A stretch of 64,000 nt of DNA from Cupriavidus oxalaticus (GTDB taxonomy: Bacteria; Pseudomonadota; Gammaproteobacteria; Burkholderiales; Burkholderiaceae), in assembly GCF_004768545.1 (NCBI RefSeq), contig NZ_CP038635.1, positions 496,001 to 560,000 of the forward strand, in the 5' to 3' direction. This document shows, in pieces, positions 9,493-18,216 of this stretch. The translations under genes and the position numbers were made by a program. Position 1 is the first letter of the stretch, and each line of letters starts with the position of its first letter. The notes below the pieces were generated by a model that saw only the letters and a program-made list of their open reading frames with translations, had not been told where the DNA came from and did no database searches.

Positions 9493-11616
9493 TCAGGCGG
9501 CCAGCTTGGAGATGTCGGCCACGCGGTTGGCCAGCGCATGCAGCGAGGCCAGCAGCGCCAGGCGGTTGGCGCGCAGCTGCGCGTCCTCGGCCATCACCAT
9601 CACGTCGTTGAAGAAGCGGTCGACGGCATCGCGCAGCTGGGCCAGGTCGCGCAGCGCGGCGGTGAAATCGCCGCTGGCGAAGGCGGCTTCGACGGCCGGG
9701 CGCACCTTCTCGATCGCCGCGTGCAGCGCGCCTTCGGCCTCTTCCTGGAACAGCGCAGGGTTCACCGCGCCGACCGGCTCGGTGTTCTTGCGCAGGATGT
9801 TGGTGATGCGCTTGTTGGCGGCGGCCAGGGCCTCGGCCTCGGGCAGCGCGGCGAAGGTGCGCACCGCTTCCATGCGGCCCAGCACGTCGTGCAGCTGGTC
9901 CGGGCGCAGGCTGACCACGGCCTCGACCTCGTTGGTGGTGTAGCCCTTTTCCTTCAGGTAGCCGCGCACGCGGTCGTACAGGAAGTCGGCGATGGCGTCC
10001 GGCGCCGGCTTGACCGCGGCAATGCCGGCGAATGTCTGCTGCGTCAGCGCCAGCAGCGACGTGACCGACAGCGCCAGCGGCTTCTCGATCAGCATGCGCA
10101 GGATGCCGAGCGCATGGCGGCGCAGCGCGAACGGGTCCTTTTCGCCAGTCGGCTGCAGGCCGATGCCCCAGATGCCGACCAGCGTTTCCAGCTTGTCGGC
10201 CAGCGCGACGGCGGTGCTGACCGAGCCTTCGGGCAGCGCATCGCCGGCGAAGCGCGGGCGGTAGTGTTCGGAGCAGGCCAGCGCCACGTCCTCGGCTTCG
10301 TCGTCGTGGCGCGCGTAGTACGTGCCCATGGTGCCCTGCAGCTCGGGGAACTCGCCGACCATGTCGGTCAGCAGATCGGCCTTGGCCAGCTCCGCGCCGC
10401 GCATCGCGGCCGCCTTGTCGGTGGCCACGCCGGCGGCGTTGAGCGCATCGGCGACATGGCCGGCGATCTGCTGCAGGCGCTGCACGCGGTCCAGCTGCGT
10501 GCCGATCTTGTTGTGGTAGACCACGCCGGCCAGCTGCGGCACGCGCGAGGCCAGCGTCTTCTTGCGATCCTGGTCAAAGAAGAACTTGGCATCGGCCAGG
10601 CGCGGACGCACCACGCGCTCGTTGCCGGTGATGATCGACTGCGGCGTCTCGGTGGCCAGGTTCGACACGATCAGGAAGCGGTTGCGCAGATGGCCGTCGG
10701 CATCCGTCAGCGCAAAGTACTTCTGGTTGGTCTGCATGGTCAGGATCAGGCATTCCTGCGGCACCGCCAGGAAGGCTTCTTCGAAGTGGCAGGCGTAGAC
10801 CACCGGCCATTCCACCAGCGAATTGACTTCATCGAGCAGCGACTCGGGCATGATCACCTGGTCGGCGCCGGCCTCGGCCAGCAGCGCGGCACGCATGCGC
10901 TCGCGGCGTTCGCCATAGCTGGCCAGCACGCGGCCGGCCGATTCGAGCTGCTTCGCGTAGTCGTTGGCATGCGCGATCTCGATCGTGCCGTGCGACAGGA
11001 AGCGGTGGCCCTGCGTCACGTTGCTGGCCTGCAGGCCCAGCACCGACACCGGCAGGATCTCGCTGCCGAACAGCGCGATCAGGCTGTGCGCCGGGCGCAC
11101 GAAATGCACGGTGCTGCCGTCAGGGCGCTGGTAGCTCATCACCTTGGGGATGGGCAACTTGGCAATGGTGTCCTCCAGCGCGGCCTGCAGCCCGGCGGCC
11201 AGTTCGGCGCCGCGTGCGGTGTAGCGGTAGAAGAAGGCCTCGGCCTTGCCGTCCGAGGCGCGCTCCAGCGACTGCCAGTCGATCTCGGCGACGCCGACCG
11301 ACTTGGCCAGCGCGGCCAGCTTCTTGGCCAGCGGCGGGGTGGGCTCGCCGTTGGCGCCAAGCGCCACCGACAGCGGCAGGACCTTCTCGCGCTGCTCGCG
11401 GTCGGGCGCGCTGCGGCGCACGCCCGACACCAGCGCGGCGAGCCGGCGCGGCGTGGCGAACGGCGTCACAGTGGCGCCCGGCTCAAGCAGGTCGCGCTCG
11501 CCCAGGCCGGCGAACAGGCCCTGCGCGAAGGCGTCGCCCAGACGCGCCAGCGCCTTGGGCGGCAGCTCTTCGGTGAACAGTTCGATCAGCAGCGAGTCGG
11601 TCATGGGTTGCGACAT
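9493..11616 (-). CDS. glyS: Glycine--tRNA ligase beta subunit
   Basis: Beta chain of the alpha2beta2 glycyl-tRNA synthetase; contributes tRNA recognition. The 707 residues compare with 689 in E. coli. N-terminus [23 protein letters not shown] is characteristic; an ATG four codons later (11604) fits many homologues equally well. The C-terminal anticodon-binding-like domain ends with [25 protein letters not shown]. It follows glyQ and an exported unknown on the same strand. Confidence 0.97.
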   Translation of the reverse strand: MSQPMTDSLLIELFTEELPPKALARLGDAFAQGLFAGLGERDLLEPGATVTPFATPRRLAALVSGVRRSAPDREQREKVLPLSVALGANGEPTPPLAKKLAALAKSVGVAEIDWQSLERASDGKAEAFFYRYTARGAELAAGLQAALEDTIAKLPIPKVMSYQRPDGSTVHFVRPAHSLIALFGSEILPVSVLGLQASNVTQGHRFLSHGTIEIAHANDYAKQLESAGRVLASYGERRERMRAALLAEAGADQVIMPESLLDEVNSLVEWPVVYACHFEEAFLAVPQECLILTMQTNQKYFALTDADGHLRNRFLIVSNLATETPQSIITGNERVVRPRLADAKFFFDQDRKKTLASRVPQLAGVVYHNKIGTQLDRVQRLQQIAGHVADALNAAGVATDKAAAMRGAELAKADLLTDMVGEFPELQGTMGTYYARHDDEAEDVALACSEHYRPRFAGDALPEGSVSTAVALADKLETLVGIWGIGLQPTGEKDPFALRRHALGILRMLIEKPLALSVTSLLALTQQTFAGIAAVKPAPDAIADFLYDRVRGYLKEKGYTTNEVEAVVSLRPDQLHDVLGRMEAVRTFAALPEAEALAAANKRITNILRKNTEPVGAVNPALFQEEAEGALHAAIEKVRPAVEAAFASGDFTAALRDLAQLRDAVDRFFNDVMVMAEDAQLRANRLALLASLHALANRVADISKLAA

Positions 11617-11651
11617 GAATCGTATCCAACAGGTTGTGGCGCGCGCCGCTG

Positions 11652-12281
11652 TCAGCAGCGCGGCGAATGATTAGGTTCCACTCCGGACAGCAGCCACAGG
11701 CCGTTCTGTTGCCGGAATTGCAGCGTGGTGAAGGCGCATTGCGCGGCCGCCGCGGCGCTGGCGGCGCCGTTGCTGCCGCCGCGGCTGCCCGCGGCGGGGA
11801 AGCGCGCGTCGATGCGGCGCAGGCGCTTGTCGTAGCGGATCTCGTCGATGCGCCCGCCCACCCAGAAATCGATCTTCGGCGGCAGCTGGGCCGCCGAGTA
11901 ATAGGTCTTGGTCTTGCGCCGGGTGCGGCCGTTGGTGGTTTCCACCTCCACCCAGGTCAGCGGGTAGCGGATCGCGCTTTCATAGGCGCGCAGCGGCACG
12001 CGGTGCCAGCCCAGGTCGCGCTGGCCCGACAGGTCGCAGGCGAACGAGCGCACCAGCTGCGTCCACTGGTCGAGCGCGTTCAGCGACGGGCGCCAGTGGC
12101 GCGACATGGCCAGCTGCAGCGCCTGCGGATCGGCCTCGCACACATTGCTGAGTTCGGCCGGCAGCAGTAGCGCCTGCGGCGCCGGGGCGGCCTCGGCGCG
12201 CGCGGCGGCGGCATTGCCGGCGGCAGACAGCGTGGCGATGGCCAAGGCGCAGCACAGCGCGCTGCGCGCCAGTTGCGTCAT
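11652..12281 (-). CDS. Exported protein of unknown function between glyQ and glyS
   Basis: I do not recognise this family by name. Starting at ATG 12281 it has a signal peptide ([20 protein letters not shown], then GNAAAA), then a mature part of about 180 residues with a Cys in NVCEADP, another in FACDLSGQ, the basic segment [15 protein letters not shown], and a C-terminal Cys pair region (QCAFTTL, HSPRC). Its start overlaps the glyQ stop by 4 bases (ATGA) and glyS starts 35 bases after its stop, so it is translated as part of the glycyl-tRNA synthetase operon. The start at 12305 would spoil the signal peptide. Confidence 0.75.
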   Translation of the reverse strand: MTQLARSALCCALAIATLSAAGNAAAARAEAAPAPQALLLPAELSNVCEADPQALQLAMSRHWRPSLNALDQWTQLVRSFACDLSGQRDLGWHRVPLRAYESAIRYPLTWVEVETTNGRTRRKTKTYYSAAQLPPKIDFWVGGRIDEIRYDKRLRRIDARFPAAGSRGGSNGAASAAAAAQCAFTTLQFRQQNGLWLLSGVEPNHSPRC

Positions 12282-13231
12282 GCCCGGGCTCCGCCGTTGC
12301 CGCACATCGGGAAGCCGAGGGCCTCGCGCGAATCGTAGTAGGCCTGCGCCACCTGGCGCGACAGGTTGCGGATGCGGCCGATATAGGCGGCGCGCTCGGT
12401 CACCGAGATGGCGCCGCGGGCGTCCAGCAGGTTGAACGTGTGCGCTGCCTTCAGCACCTGCTCATAGGCGGGCAGCGCCAGGCGCGTGCCGGCCTGGCTG
12501 CCGTCGGTGCCCTCGGCGCCTTCGGCATTGCCCATCAGCCGCTTGGCCTCGCCCTCGTGCTCGGCGAAATGGCGGAACAGGATTTCGGTGTTGCTGTGCT
12601 CGAAGTTGTAGGTCGACTGCTCGACCTCGTTCTGGTGGTACACGTCGCCGTAGGTGAGGCGGCGCGTCTCGCCGTTCTCGACCCATTCGGTCCAGATGAG
12701 GTCGTAGACGTTCTCGACCTTCTGCAGGTACATCGCCAGGCGTTCGATGCCGTAGGTGATCTCGCCCGTGATCGGCTTGCAGTCGATGCCGCCGACCTGC
12801 TGGAAGTAGGTGAACTGGGTCACTTCCATGCCGTTGAGCCAGACTTCCCAGCCCAGGCCCCACGCGCCCAGCGTAGGGTTCTCCCAGTCGTCCTCGACAA
12901 AGCGGATGTCGTTCTGCTTCAGGTCCAGGCCCAGCGCTTCCAGCGAGCCCAGGTACAGCTCGAGGATATTCTCCGGCGCGGGCTTGAGCACGACCTGATA
13001 CTGGTAATAGTGCTGCAGGCGGTTGGGATTCTCGCCATAGCGGCCGTCCTTCGGCCGCCGCGACGGCTGGACGTAGGCGGCGCGCCACGGCTCGGGGCCG
13101 ATCGCGCGCAGGAAGGTATGCACGTGGGAAGTGCCGGCGCCGACCTCCAGATCGATGGGTTGCAACAGCGCGCAACCCTGCCGGTCCCAGTAGGCCTGCA
13201 GGGTCAGAATCATTTGTTGGAAGGTCAGCAT
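12278..13231 (-). CDS. glyQ: Glycine--tRNA ligase alpha subunit
   Basis: Catalytic alpha chain of the tetrameric glycyl-tRNA synthetase. Starts [20 protein letters not shown]; the frame is open upstream to 13435 but that part is low-complexity and not family sequence. Class II features seen: [40 protein letters not shown] and the motif 3 region [20 protein letters not shown]. 317 residues (E. coli 303). First gene of the glyQ-unknown-glyS-gmhB-plsC group. Confidence 0.97.
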   Translation of the reverse strand: MLTFQQMILTLQAYWDRQGCALLQPIDLEVGAGTSHVHTFLRAIGPEPWRAAYVQPSRRPKDGRYGENPNRLQHYYQYQVVLKPAPENILELYLGSLEALGLDLKQNDIRFVEDDWENPTLGAWGLGWEVWLNGMEVTQFTYFQQVGGIDCKPITGEITYGIERLAMYLQKVENVYDLIWTEWVENGETRRLTYGDVYHQNEVEQSTYNFEHSNTEILFRHFAEHEGEAKRLMGNAEGAEGTDGSQAGTRLALPAYEQVLKAAHTFNLLDARGAISVTERAAYIGRIRNLSRQVAQAYYDSREALGFPMCGNGGARA

Positions 13232-13481
13232 ATGAAGACTAGGTAGTGGCTGATCGGTCGGCTTGGGGCGAACTTGCGCCGCCCGGCGGGCTGGCGGCGC
13301 AGCGCGTGCCGGGGCCGCCGCATACGGATTTTGCCAAACCCTGAATTCTATCGGCTTTTTGGCCGCACGCCCCCATTGGCGGGGTGGCGGCTGGCGCGCG
13401 GGGGTGCCGGCGGATGTCGGGCTTTCGCAACGCATGGGGAAAATACCGACCCTGTTTTCAAGTTGCGGGAACGCTAGCCGA
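13232..13481. other. Upstream region of glyQ, no gene seen
   Basis: About 250 bases ahead of glyQ before the SOS-like box. It is GC-rich with one AT-richer island; on the minus strand a possible -10 (TAGAAT) lies near 13345-13350, without a convincing -35. No T-box or other leader structure typical of tRNA synthetase genes was recognised. Confidence 0.4.
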
Positions 13482-13501
13482 TAACGTTTTTGTATACAGT
13501 A
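13482..13501. promoter_or_regulatory. LexA/SOS-like box upstream of a small ORF
   Basis: The 20 bases match the recA LexA box at 45694-45713 at 17 of 20 positions. The right half ATACAGTA is identical; the left half reads TAACGT instead of TACTGT, so one CTGT half-site is degenerate. It lies 86 bases before a 30-codon ORF on the plus strand and about 250 bases before glyQ on the minus strand. No clear -35/-10 pair was found around it, so it may be a weak LexA site or a chance match. Confidence 0.4.
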
Positions 13502-13532
13502 TGAGTAAGCAACCCGCTTGAGAGCGTTGCGG

Positions 13533-13557
13533 TTGGCAGGCTTGGCCGTCCTGCCGG
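13533..13557 (+). other. Hairpin in the presumed 5' leader of the small ORF
   Basis: GGCAGG at 13535-13540 pairs with CCTGCC at 13550-13555 around a 9-base loop; two further U-G wobbles could extend the stem in RNA. It is 30 bases before the ATG and could affect translation of the small peptide. Confidence 0.35.
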
Positions 13558-13586
13558 TAGGAAATTAACGTTGGGGACTTGGGATC

Positions 13587-13679
13587 ATGACACTCCTTTC
13601 TCGCAAACCTTACCTGGTCGCAATCGCGGTCATGATCGCCGCGGCCGTCGTGTCGGTCGCGACCGGGCTGCTGAAATAG
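13587..13679 (+). CDS. Putative 30-residue single-helix membrane peptide
   Basis: ATG at 13587 to TAG at 13679 encodes 30 residues: a short basic N-terminus (MTLLSRKPYL), then about 19 consecutive apolar or small residues (VAIAVMIAAAVVSVATGLL) and a final Lys. This is the layout of a one-pass inner-membrane peptide. A purine-rich stretch (GGGGACTTGGG) lies 6-15 bases before the ATG. The gap between glyQ and lnt holds no other gene. With an SOS-like box upstream and a hairpin in the leader it resembles the layout of small SOS-controlled hydrophobic peptides such as E. coli TisB, but there is no sequence similarity and no function can be assigned. It could also be a chance frame. Confidence 0.5.
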   Translation: MTLLSRKPYLVAIAVMIAAAVVSVATGLLK

Positions 13680-13686
13680 CGCAGCC

Positions 13687-13705
13687 GGCGCGCGCCTGGC
13701 GCGCC
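13687..13705 (+). terminator. GC-rich hairpin after the small ORF
   Basis: GGCGCGC at 13687-13693 pairs with GCGCGCC at 13699-13705 around a 5-base loop, starting 7 bases after the stop of the 30-codon ORF. No T-run follows, so it may be a stabilising 3' structure rather than a true terminator. Confidence 0.35.
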
Positions 13706-13724
13706 ACGGATGCCGCGGATTATC

Positions 13725-13769
13725 GCGATCAGTGCGATCAGTGCGATCAGTGCGATCAGTGCGATCAGC
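13725..13769. repeat. Five tandem copies of a 9-bp unit (GCGATCAGT)
   Basis: Units at 13725, 13734, 13743 and 13752 are identical; the fifth at 13761 differs only in its last base. Each unit carries a GATC. The array is intergenic, 39 bases beyond the lnt stop and 45 bases beyond the small ORF, and could vary in copy number between strains. Confidence 0.9.
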
Positions 13770-13808
13770 GGCGGGAAGGCCGGCGCGCCAGCAGCGCCAG
13801 GCCGGGCT

Positions 13809-15416
13809 TCAGCCTGCGCGCCGCGAGCGCCAGGCAGCTGTGCCCAGCAGCAGCGCAAACAGCGCCAGCACCGGCGCGTTCCCCCAGCGGATATATGGGG
13901 TCAGCCCCTGCATGCCCTGCACCTCGGCCACCAGCGTGCCGACCGTGAAGGTGGGCAGGCGCGCCTGCACGGTGCCGTCCGGGCGCACCACCGCGGTCAT
14001 GCCGGTATTGGTCGAGCGCAGCATCGGGCGGCGCGTTTCCAGCGCGCGCATGCGCGAGATCTGCAGGTGCTGGTCCAGCGCGATGGTGTCGCCGAACCAG
14101 GCCAGGTTGGTCAGGTTGGCCAGCACGTTGGCGGGCGCGGGCTGCTGGCGCAGCGTCTGCGCGATCTCCTCGCCGAACAGATCCTCGTAGCAGATATTGG
14201 GCGCCACGCGCACGCCGCGCACCGGCAGCGAAGGCTGGTCGAGCCCGCCACGGCGGAAATCGCCCAGCGGCATCTTCATCATGTCGACGAACCAGCGGAA
14301 GCCCAGCGGGATGAACTCGCCGAACGGCACCAGGTGGTGCTTGTTGTAGCGGTACAGCCGCTCGGTCAGCGGCCCCAGCCCGAACACGCTGTTGGTGAAA
14401 TCGACCGGCGAATCGGCGCCGGCCGCGCCGAACAGCACCGTGGTGCCGCTCTGCAGCGCGTAGTCGCGCACCGCCACGGCGACGTCGACCGGCAGATCCT
14501 GCAGGATCACCGGGAAGGCGGTTTCGGGCGTCACCACCAGGTCGGCGGGCTCGGCGGTGATCATGTCGCGGTAGAGCGCGATCGAGCGCTGGATGCCGGC
14601 GGCCTCGAACTTGATGTCCTGAGGCACGTTGCCCTGCAGCAGCCGCACCGTCAGCGGCTTGCCGGCTGGCGTGGTCCAGGCCAGCGGCGACAGCGTTGCG
14701 CCAAGTGCCGGCAGCAGCAGCGCCAGCGCCAGTGACACGACGGCAGGCGTGCGCGCACCGTGCCCCAGCCCGCGCACGGCCCCGGCCAGCAAGGCCGCGA
14801 CAGCGGCCGCCAGCGCCCCGATGCCATAGACGCCGACCAGCGGCGCAAAGCCGGCAAGCGGCCCGTCGGTATGGGCATAGCCGCCCGACAGCCACGGGAA
14901 ACCGGTGAACACGACGCCGCGCAGCCACTCCGACAGGCCCCACGCGGCACCAAACGCCAGCGGCGCGAGCAGCGCCGCGGCCCATGTGCCTGCGCGCAGC
15001 CGTGCCGTCAGCCGGTGCCACAGTGCGCCCGCCAGCGCCGGCCACAGCGCCAGGTAGCCCGAGAACAGCACCACTGCCAGCGCCGCCATCCACGCCGGCA
15101 TCTCGCCGTAGACGTGCATGCTGATATAGAGCCACCAGATGCCGGACAGGAACCAGCCCAGGCCGAAGGCATAGCCGGTGGCCGCGGCGATGCGCGCGCG
15201 CGGCGCGTCGGCCATCAGCGCGGCCAGGCCGGCCAGCGACAGGATCTGCAGCCACCACCAGTCGTGCGGGGCGAAGGCCTGGGTGTGGGCAATGCCGAGC
15301 ACGCCAGCGAGCAGCAGCCGAGCCATCGCGGCGGCGCGCGACCGCGCGCCGGGCACACTGCCAGCACCGGCGTTGGCAGCAGCGGCGCCGTTGGGGATCG
15401 GGGCGGGATGCTTCAT
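13809..15416 (-). CDS. lnt: Apolipoprotein N-acyltransferase Lnt
   Basis: Adds the third acyl chain to the N-terminal cysteine of lipoproteins in the inner membrane. 535 residues: an N-terminal block of transmembrane helices followed by a periplasmic nitrilase-fold domain. The Glu-Lys-Cys catalytic triad is visible in VVTPETAFPVI, the lysine region YNKHHLVPFGEFIPL, and APNICYEDLFGEE. Start 15416 overlaps the corC stop by 4 bases; a later ATG (residue 31) would remove an Ala/Pro-rich leader. Last gene of the conserved miaB-phoH-ybeY-corC-lnt operon. Confidence 0.96.
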   Translation of the reverse strand: MKHPAPIPNGAAAANAGAGSVPGARSRAAAMARLLLAGVLGIAHTQAFAPHDWWWLQILSLAGLAALMADAPRARIAAATGYAFGLGWFLSGIWWLYISMHVYGEMPAWMAALAVVLFSGYLALWPALAGALWHRLTARLRAGTWAAALLAPLAFGAAWGLSEWLRGVVFTGFPWLSGGYAHTDGPLAGFAPLVGVYGIGALAAAVAALLAGAVRGLGHGARTPAVVSLALALLLPALGATLSPLAWTTPAGKPLTVRLLQGNVPQDIKFEAAGIQRSIALYRDMITAEPADLVVTPETAFPVILQDLPVDVAVAVRDYALQSGTTVLFGAAGADSPVDFTNSVFGLGPLTERLYRYNKHHLVPFGEFIPLGFRWFVDMMKMPLGDFRRGGLDQPSLPVRGVRVAPNICYEDLFGEEIAQTLRQQPAPANVLANLTNLAWFGDTIALDQHLQISRMRALETRRPMLRSTNTGMTAVVRPDGTVQARLPTFTVGTLVAEVQGMQGLTPYIRWGNAPVLALFALLLGTAAWRSRRAG

Positions 15417-16300
15417 GCGCCGGCAGCGCTCGCGCTGTCAGGCAGGGATTCGCGGCGCACCTGCAGCAGGTGCACCTGCCGCGCGTCGGCGCGCAGCACT
15501 TCGAAGCGGATCGGCGGCAGGGTGATGACCTCGCCGCGGTGGGGCACGTGGCCCACGTGGTTGGACAGCAGTCCGCCCACGGTGTCGACGTCGTGGTCGG
15601 AAAAGCCGGTGCCGAAGGCCTCGTTGAACTGGGAGATCTCGGTCAGCCCATGCACGCGCCAGCTGCCGTCGGGCATCGGCAGGATATTGTCCTGGTCTTC
15701 GTCCAGGTCGAATTCATCCTCGATATCGCCGACGATCTGCTCGAGCACGTCCTCGATCGTCACCAGCCCGGCCACGCCGCCGTATTCGTCGACGACGATG
15801 GCGATATGGTTGCGGTTGATGCGGAACTCGCGCAGCAGGATGTTCAGGCGCTTGGATTCGGGGATGAATACCGCCGGGCGCAGCGTCTCGCGCAGGTCGA
15901 AGGCGGGATCGGTGTAGTAGCGCAGCAGGTCCTTGGCCAGCAGGATGCCGATGATGTTGTCACGGCTGCCTTCGTAGACCGGGAAGCGCGAGTGCGCGGT
16001 CTGCTGCATGAACGGGATGAAGGTCTCCGGCGCGTCGACGATATTGACCATATCCATCTGCGCGCTCGGCACCATGATGTCGCCTGCGGTCAGTTCGGAG
16101 ACCTGGAACACGCCCTCGATCATCGACAGCGAATCGGCGTCGATCAGGTTGCGCTCATGCGCGTCCTGGAGCACTTCGAGCAGTTCTGCGCGGGTGTCCG
16201 GCTCGGGGGAGATCAGGTCTGACAGGCGTTCGAGAAGCGATCTGGGGCGATCGACCTGCTTCAGGTAGGCGGGCTTCGAACTGGGATAGGGGTCGTTCAT
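15413..16300 (-). CDS. corC: HlyC/CorC-family CBS-domain protein (CorC/YbeX)
   Basis: Cytosolic protein with two CBS domains (about residues 70-190, including DIMVPSAQMDMVNI and AKDLLRYYTDP) and a C-terminal CorC_HlyC domain (GSWRVHGLTEISQFNEAFG). The family is linked to magnesium/cobalt efflux in E. coli. The 295-residue product starts MNDPYPSSKPAYLKQ; a longer open frame exists upstream but runs into the intergenic hairpin. Overlaps lnt by 4 bases; this pairing is conserved in proteobacteria. Confidence 0.93.
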   Translation of the reverse strand: MNDPYPSSKPAYLKQVDRPRSLLERLSDLISPEPDTRAELLEVLQDAHERNLIDADSLSMIEGVFQVSELTAGDIMVPSAQMDMVNIVDAPETFIPFMQQTAHSRFPVYEGSRDNIIGILLAKDLLRYYTDPAFDLRETLRPAVFIPESKRLNILLREFRINRNHIAIVVDEYGGVAGLVTIEDVLEQIVGDIEDEFDLDEDQDNILPMPDGSWRVHGLTEISQFNEAFGTGFSDHDVDTVGGLLSNHVGHVPHRGEVITLPPIRFEVLRADARQVHLLQVRRESLPDSASAAGA

Positions 16301-16395
16301 TTCGCGGCGAGCGCGTGGTGGAGATCGACTGAAGGATACACCAAAAGGCTGTCGGTCCCGTGACAGCCGGCGGTTGGCGGCTGCTGGATGTGATG

Positions 16396-16423
16396 CCGGC
16401 GGCACCATGACCGGTGCCGCCGG
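16396..16423 (-). other. Intercistronic hairpin between ybeY and corC
   Basis: Arms 16396-16406 and 16413-16423 are an exact 11-bp inverted repeat around 6 bases. It lies between the ybeY stop and corC start in an otherwise tightly packed operon. No T-run follows on the minus strand, so partial termination or mRNA processing is more likely than full termination. Confidence 0.55.
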
Positions 16424-16434
16424 TGCGCCGCCAA

Positions 16435-17196
16435 TCACGCGGTGCCGGTGCGCTCGGCGAGATAGGGATCCGCGTAGCCCAGCGCCTGCAGCGTCTCGGT
16501 CTCGATCGCCTCCATTTCCTCGGCTTCGGCGTCTTCCTCGTGCTCGTAGCCCTGGGCATGCAGCACGCCGTGCACGATCAGGTGCGCATAGTGCGCTTCC
16601 AGCGGCTTGCGCTGCTCGCGCGCCTCGGCCTCGACCACCGGGCAGCACAGCACGATATCGCCGGTCACCGGGTCGTCCTCGTTCTCCGCATAGGCAAAGG
16701 TCAGCACATTGGTGGCGTAGTCCTTGCCGCGGTAGGTGCGGTTGAGCAGCCGGCCTTCCTCCTCGCCGACGAAGCGGATCGTCAGCGCGGCATCGGCATA
16801 CAGCGCCGACTTGACCCAGGTTTCGATCTTCCTGCGCGGCGGCAGGCCGTCCTGCCTGCCGATGCCGTCGCCCTGCTGGATCTCCAGCTCCAGCGCCGGC
16901 GGCGTGGCCGGGGTGCCGGTGGTGGTCACGACCGGCGTGGCGGTCACGGCCACGGACAGCGAGTCATGGTTGTCCGGGCGCACCAGCAGGCCGGCCTGCT
17001 GGTTGGTGTCGGTATGCTCGGCCAGCAGCGCGACCACGCCGTCGGCGGCCTGCGACAGGTCCAGCGTCAGGCTGCGGCCATCCGGCAGCTGCACGCGCAG
17101 CGCATGCGCGGCGCTCTTGCGCGCGCGGCCATCGCCATCGAACAGGGTCAGGCTGACGCCGGGGGCCTTGGATTTCTGGTCTTTCGGGGATTTCAA
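16435..17196 (-). CDS. ybeY: Endoribonuclease YbeY with an N-terminal extension
   Basis: Metal-dependent RNase needed for 16S rRNA 3'-end maturation and ribosome quality control. The C-terminal half is typical Ybe[35 protein letters not shown] and the zinc motif [13 protein letters not shown] with three histidines. The frame starts with TTG at 17196 directly after the phoH stop and has no ATG before the catalytic region; the first ~105 residues (including [20 protein letters not shown]) are extra compared with usual 150-180-residue YbeY proteins. Internal GTG codons could give shorter products. Function secure, start uncertain. Confidence 0.88.
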   Translation of the reverse strand: MKSPKDQKSKAPGVSLTLFDGDGRARKSAAHALRVQLPDGRSLTLDLSQAADGVVALLAEHTDTNQQAGLLVRPDNHDSLSVAVTATPVVTTTGTPATPPALELEIQQGDGIGRQDGLPPRRKIETWVKSALYADAALTIRFVGEEEGRLLNRTYRGKDYATNVLTFAYAENEDDPVTGDIVLCCPVVEAEAREQRKPLEAHYAHLIVHGVLHAQGYEHEEDAEAEEMEAIETETLQALGYADPYLAERTGTA

Positions 17197-18195
17197 TTAC
17201 GCGTCCTTGTGCTGGGCGTGGTATTCGTCATAGGCATCGACGATGCGCGCCACCAGCGGGTGGCGCACCACATCGATGCTGGAAAAGCGGGTAAAGGCGA
17301 CGCCGCGCACGTCTCGCAGCACATGCTGCGCCTCCACCAGCCCGCTCTTCTGGCCCTTGGGCAGGTCGATCTGCGTGATGTCGCCGGTGATCACCGCCTT
17401 GGAGCCGAAGCCGATCCGGGTCAGGAACATCTTCATCTGCTCGGGCGTGGTGTTCTGCGCCTCGTCCAGGATGATGAAGGCGTGGTTCAGCGTGCGCCCG
17501 CGCATATAGGCCAGCGGCGCGATCTCGATCATCTGGCGCTCGAACATCTTCTGCGTGCGGTCGAAGCCGAGCAGGTCGTACAGCGCGTCATACAGCGGGC
17601 GCAGGTAAGGATCGACCTTCTGTGCCAGGTCGCCGGGCAGGAAGCCCAGGCGCTCGCCGGCTTCCACCGCCGGGCGCGTCAGCACGATGCGCTTGACCGC
17701 GTCGCGCTCCAGTGCGTCGACCGCGCACGCCACCGCCAGGTAGGTCTTGCCGGTGCCGGCCGGGCCGATGCCCATGGTCAGGTCGTGCGACAGGATATTG
17801 CGCAGGTACTCGCGCTGCGCCACGGTGCGGCCCTGCAGGCCGGTACGGCGGGTGTGCAGCACCGGCGATTCGTCTTCGTACTCGCGCTCGTCCTCGGCGC
17901 TGTCGTTGCCGGGCAGGTAGGCACCATGCGCGGAGAGCTGGCGCGTTTCCACCAGCCCGAGCTGCACGTCGTCGATCGACAGCGCCGTGCGCGCCTGGTT
18001 GTAGAAGCGCTCCAGCGCGGCCGTGGCGTCCTGCGCATTGGCGCCGCGCACTGTCATGCGGTGGCCGCGGCGCTGGATGGTCACATCCAGCGCCTGCTCG
18101 ATCTGGCGCAGGTTCTCGTCGAGCGGCCCGCACAGGTTCTGCAGCCGGGCGTTGTCGTCCTTGGGAGCGACGAATTCTGCGGAAGGGATCTTCAT
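17197..18195 (-). CDS. ybeZ: PhoH-like ATPase (YbeZ)
   Basis: Cytosolic P-loop NTPase that works with YbeY in many proteobacteria. Seen: Walker [21 protein letters not shown], Walker [12 protein letters not shown], and [18 protein letters not shown] between them; the N-terminal part carries a KH-like segment. 332 residues, a usual length. It starts 21 bases after miaB and ends directly at the ybeY start codon, so translation is probably coupled. Confidence 0.95.
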   Translation of the reverse strand: MKIPSAEFVAPKDDNARLQNLCGPLDENLRQIEQALDVTIQRRGHRMTVRGANAQDATAALERFYNQARTALSIDDVQLGLVETRQLSAHGAYLPGNDSAEDEREYEDESPVLHTRRTGLQGRTVAQREYLRNILSHDLTMGIGPAGTGKTYLAVACAVDALERDAVKRIVLTRPAVEAGERLGFLPGDLAQKVDPYLRPLYDALYDLLGFDRTQKMFERQMIEIAPLAYMRGRTLNHAFIILDEAQNTTPEQMKMFLTRIGFGSKAVITGDITQIDLPKGQKSGLVEAQHVLRDVRGVAFTRFSSIDVVRHPLVARIVDAYDEYHAQHKDA

Positions 18196-18216
18196 GTAGT
18201 GGGGTTGCCTGCAGGA

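Noticed and set aside
9340..11670. Antisense open frame opposite glyS
   Set aside because: Mirror of a conserved gene, with no motif and biased composition.
13232..13481. Possible T-box or riboswitch leader for glyQ
   Set aside because: T-box elements are Gram-positive features, and no specifier or antiterminator pattern was found.
13571..13948. 125-codon plus-strand frame across the tandem repeat and the lnt 3' end
   Set aside because: It includes a repeated DQC run from the tandem array, overlaps lnt antisense, and has no homology pattern. The 30-codon frame is a better candidate.
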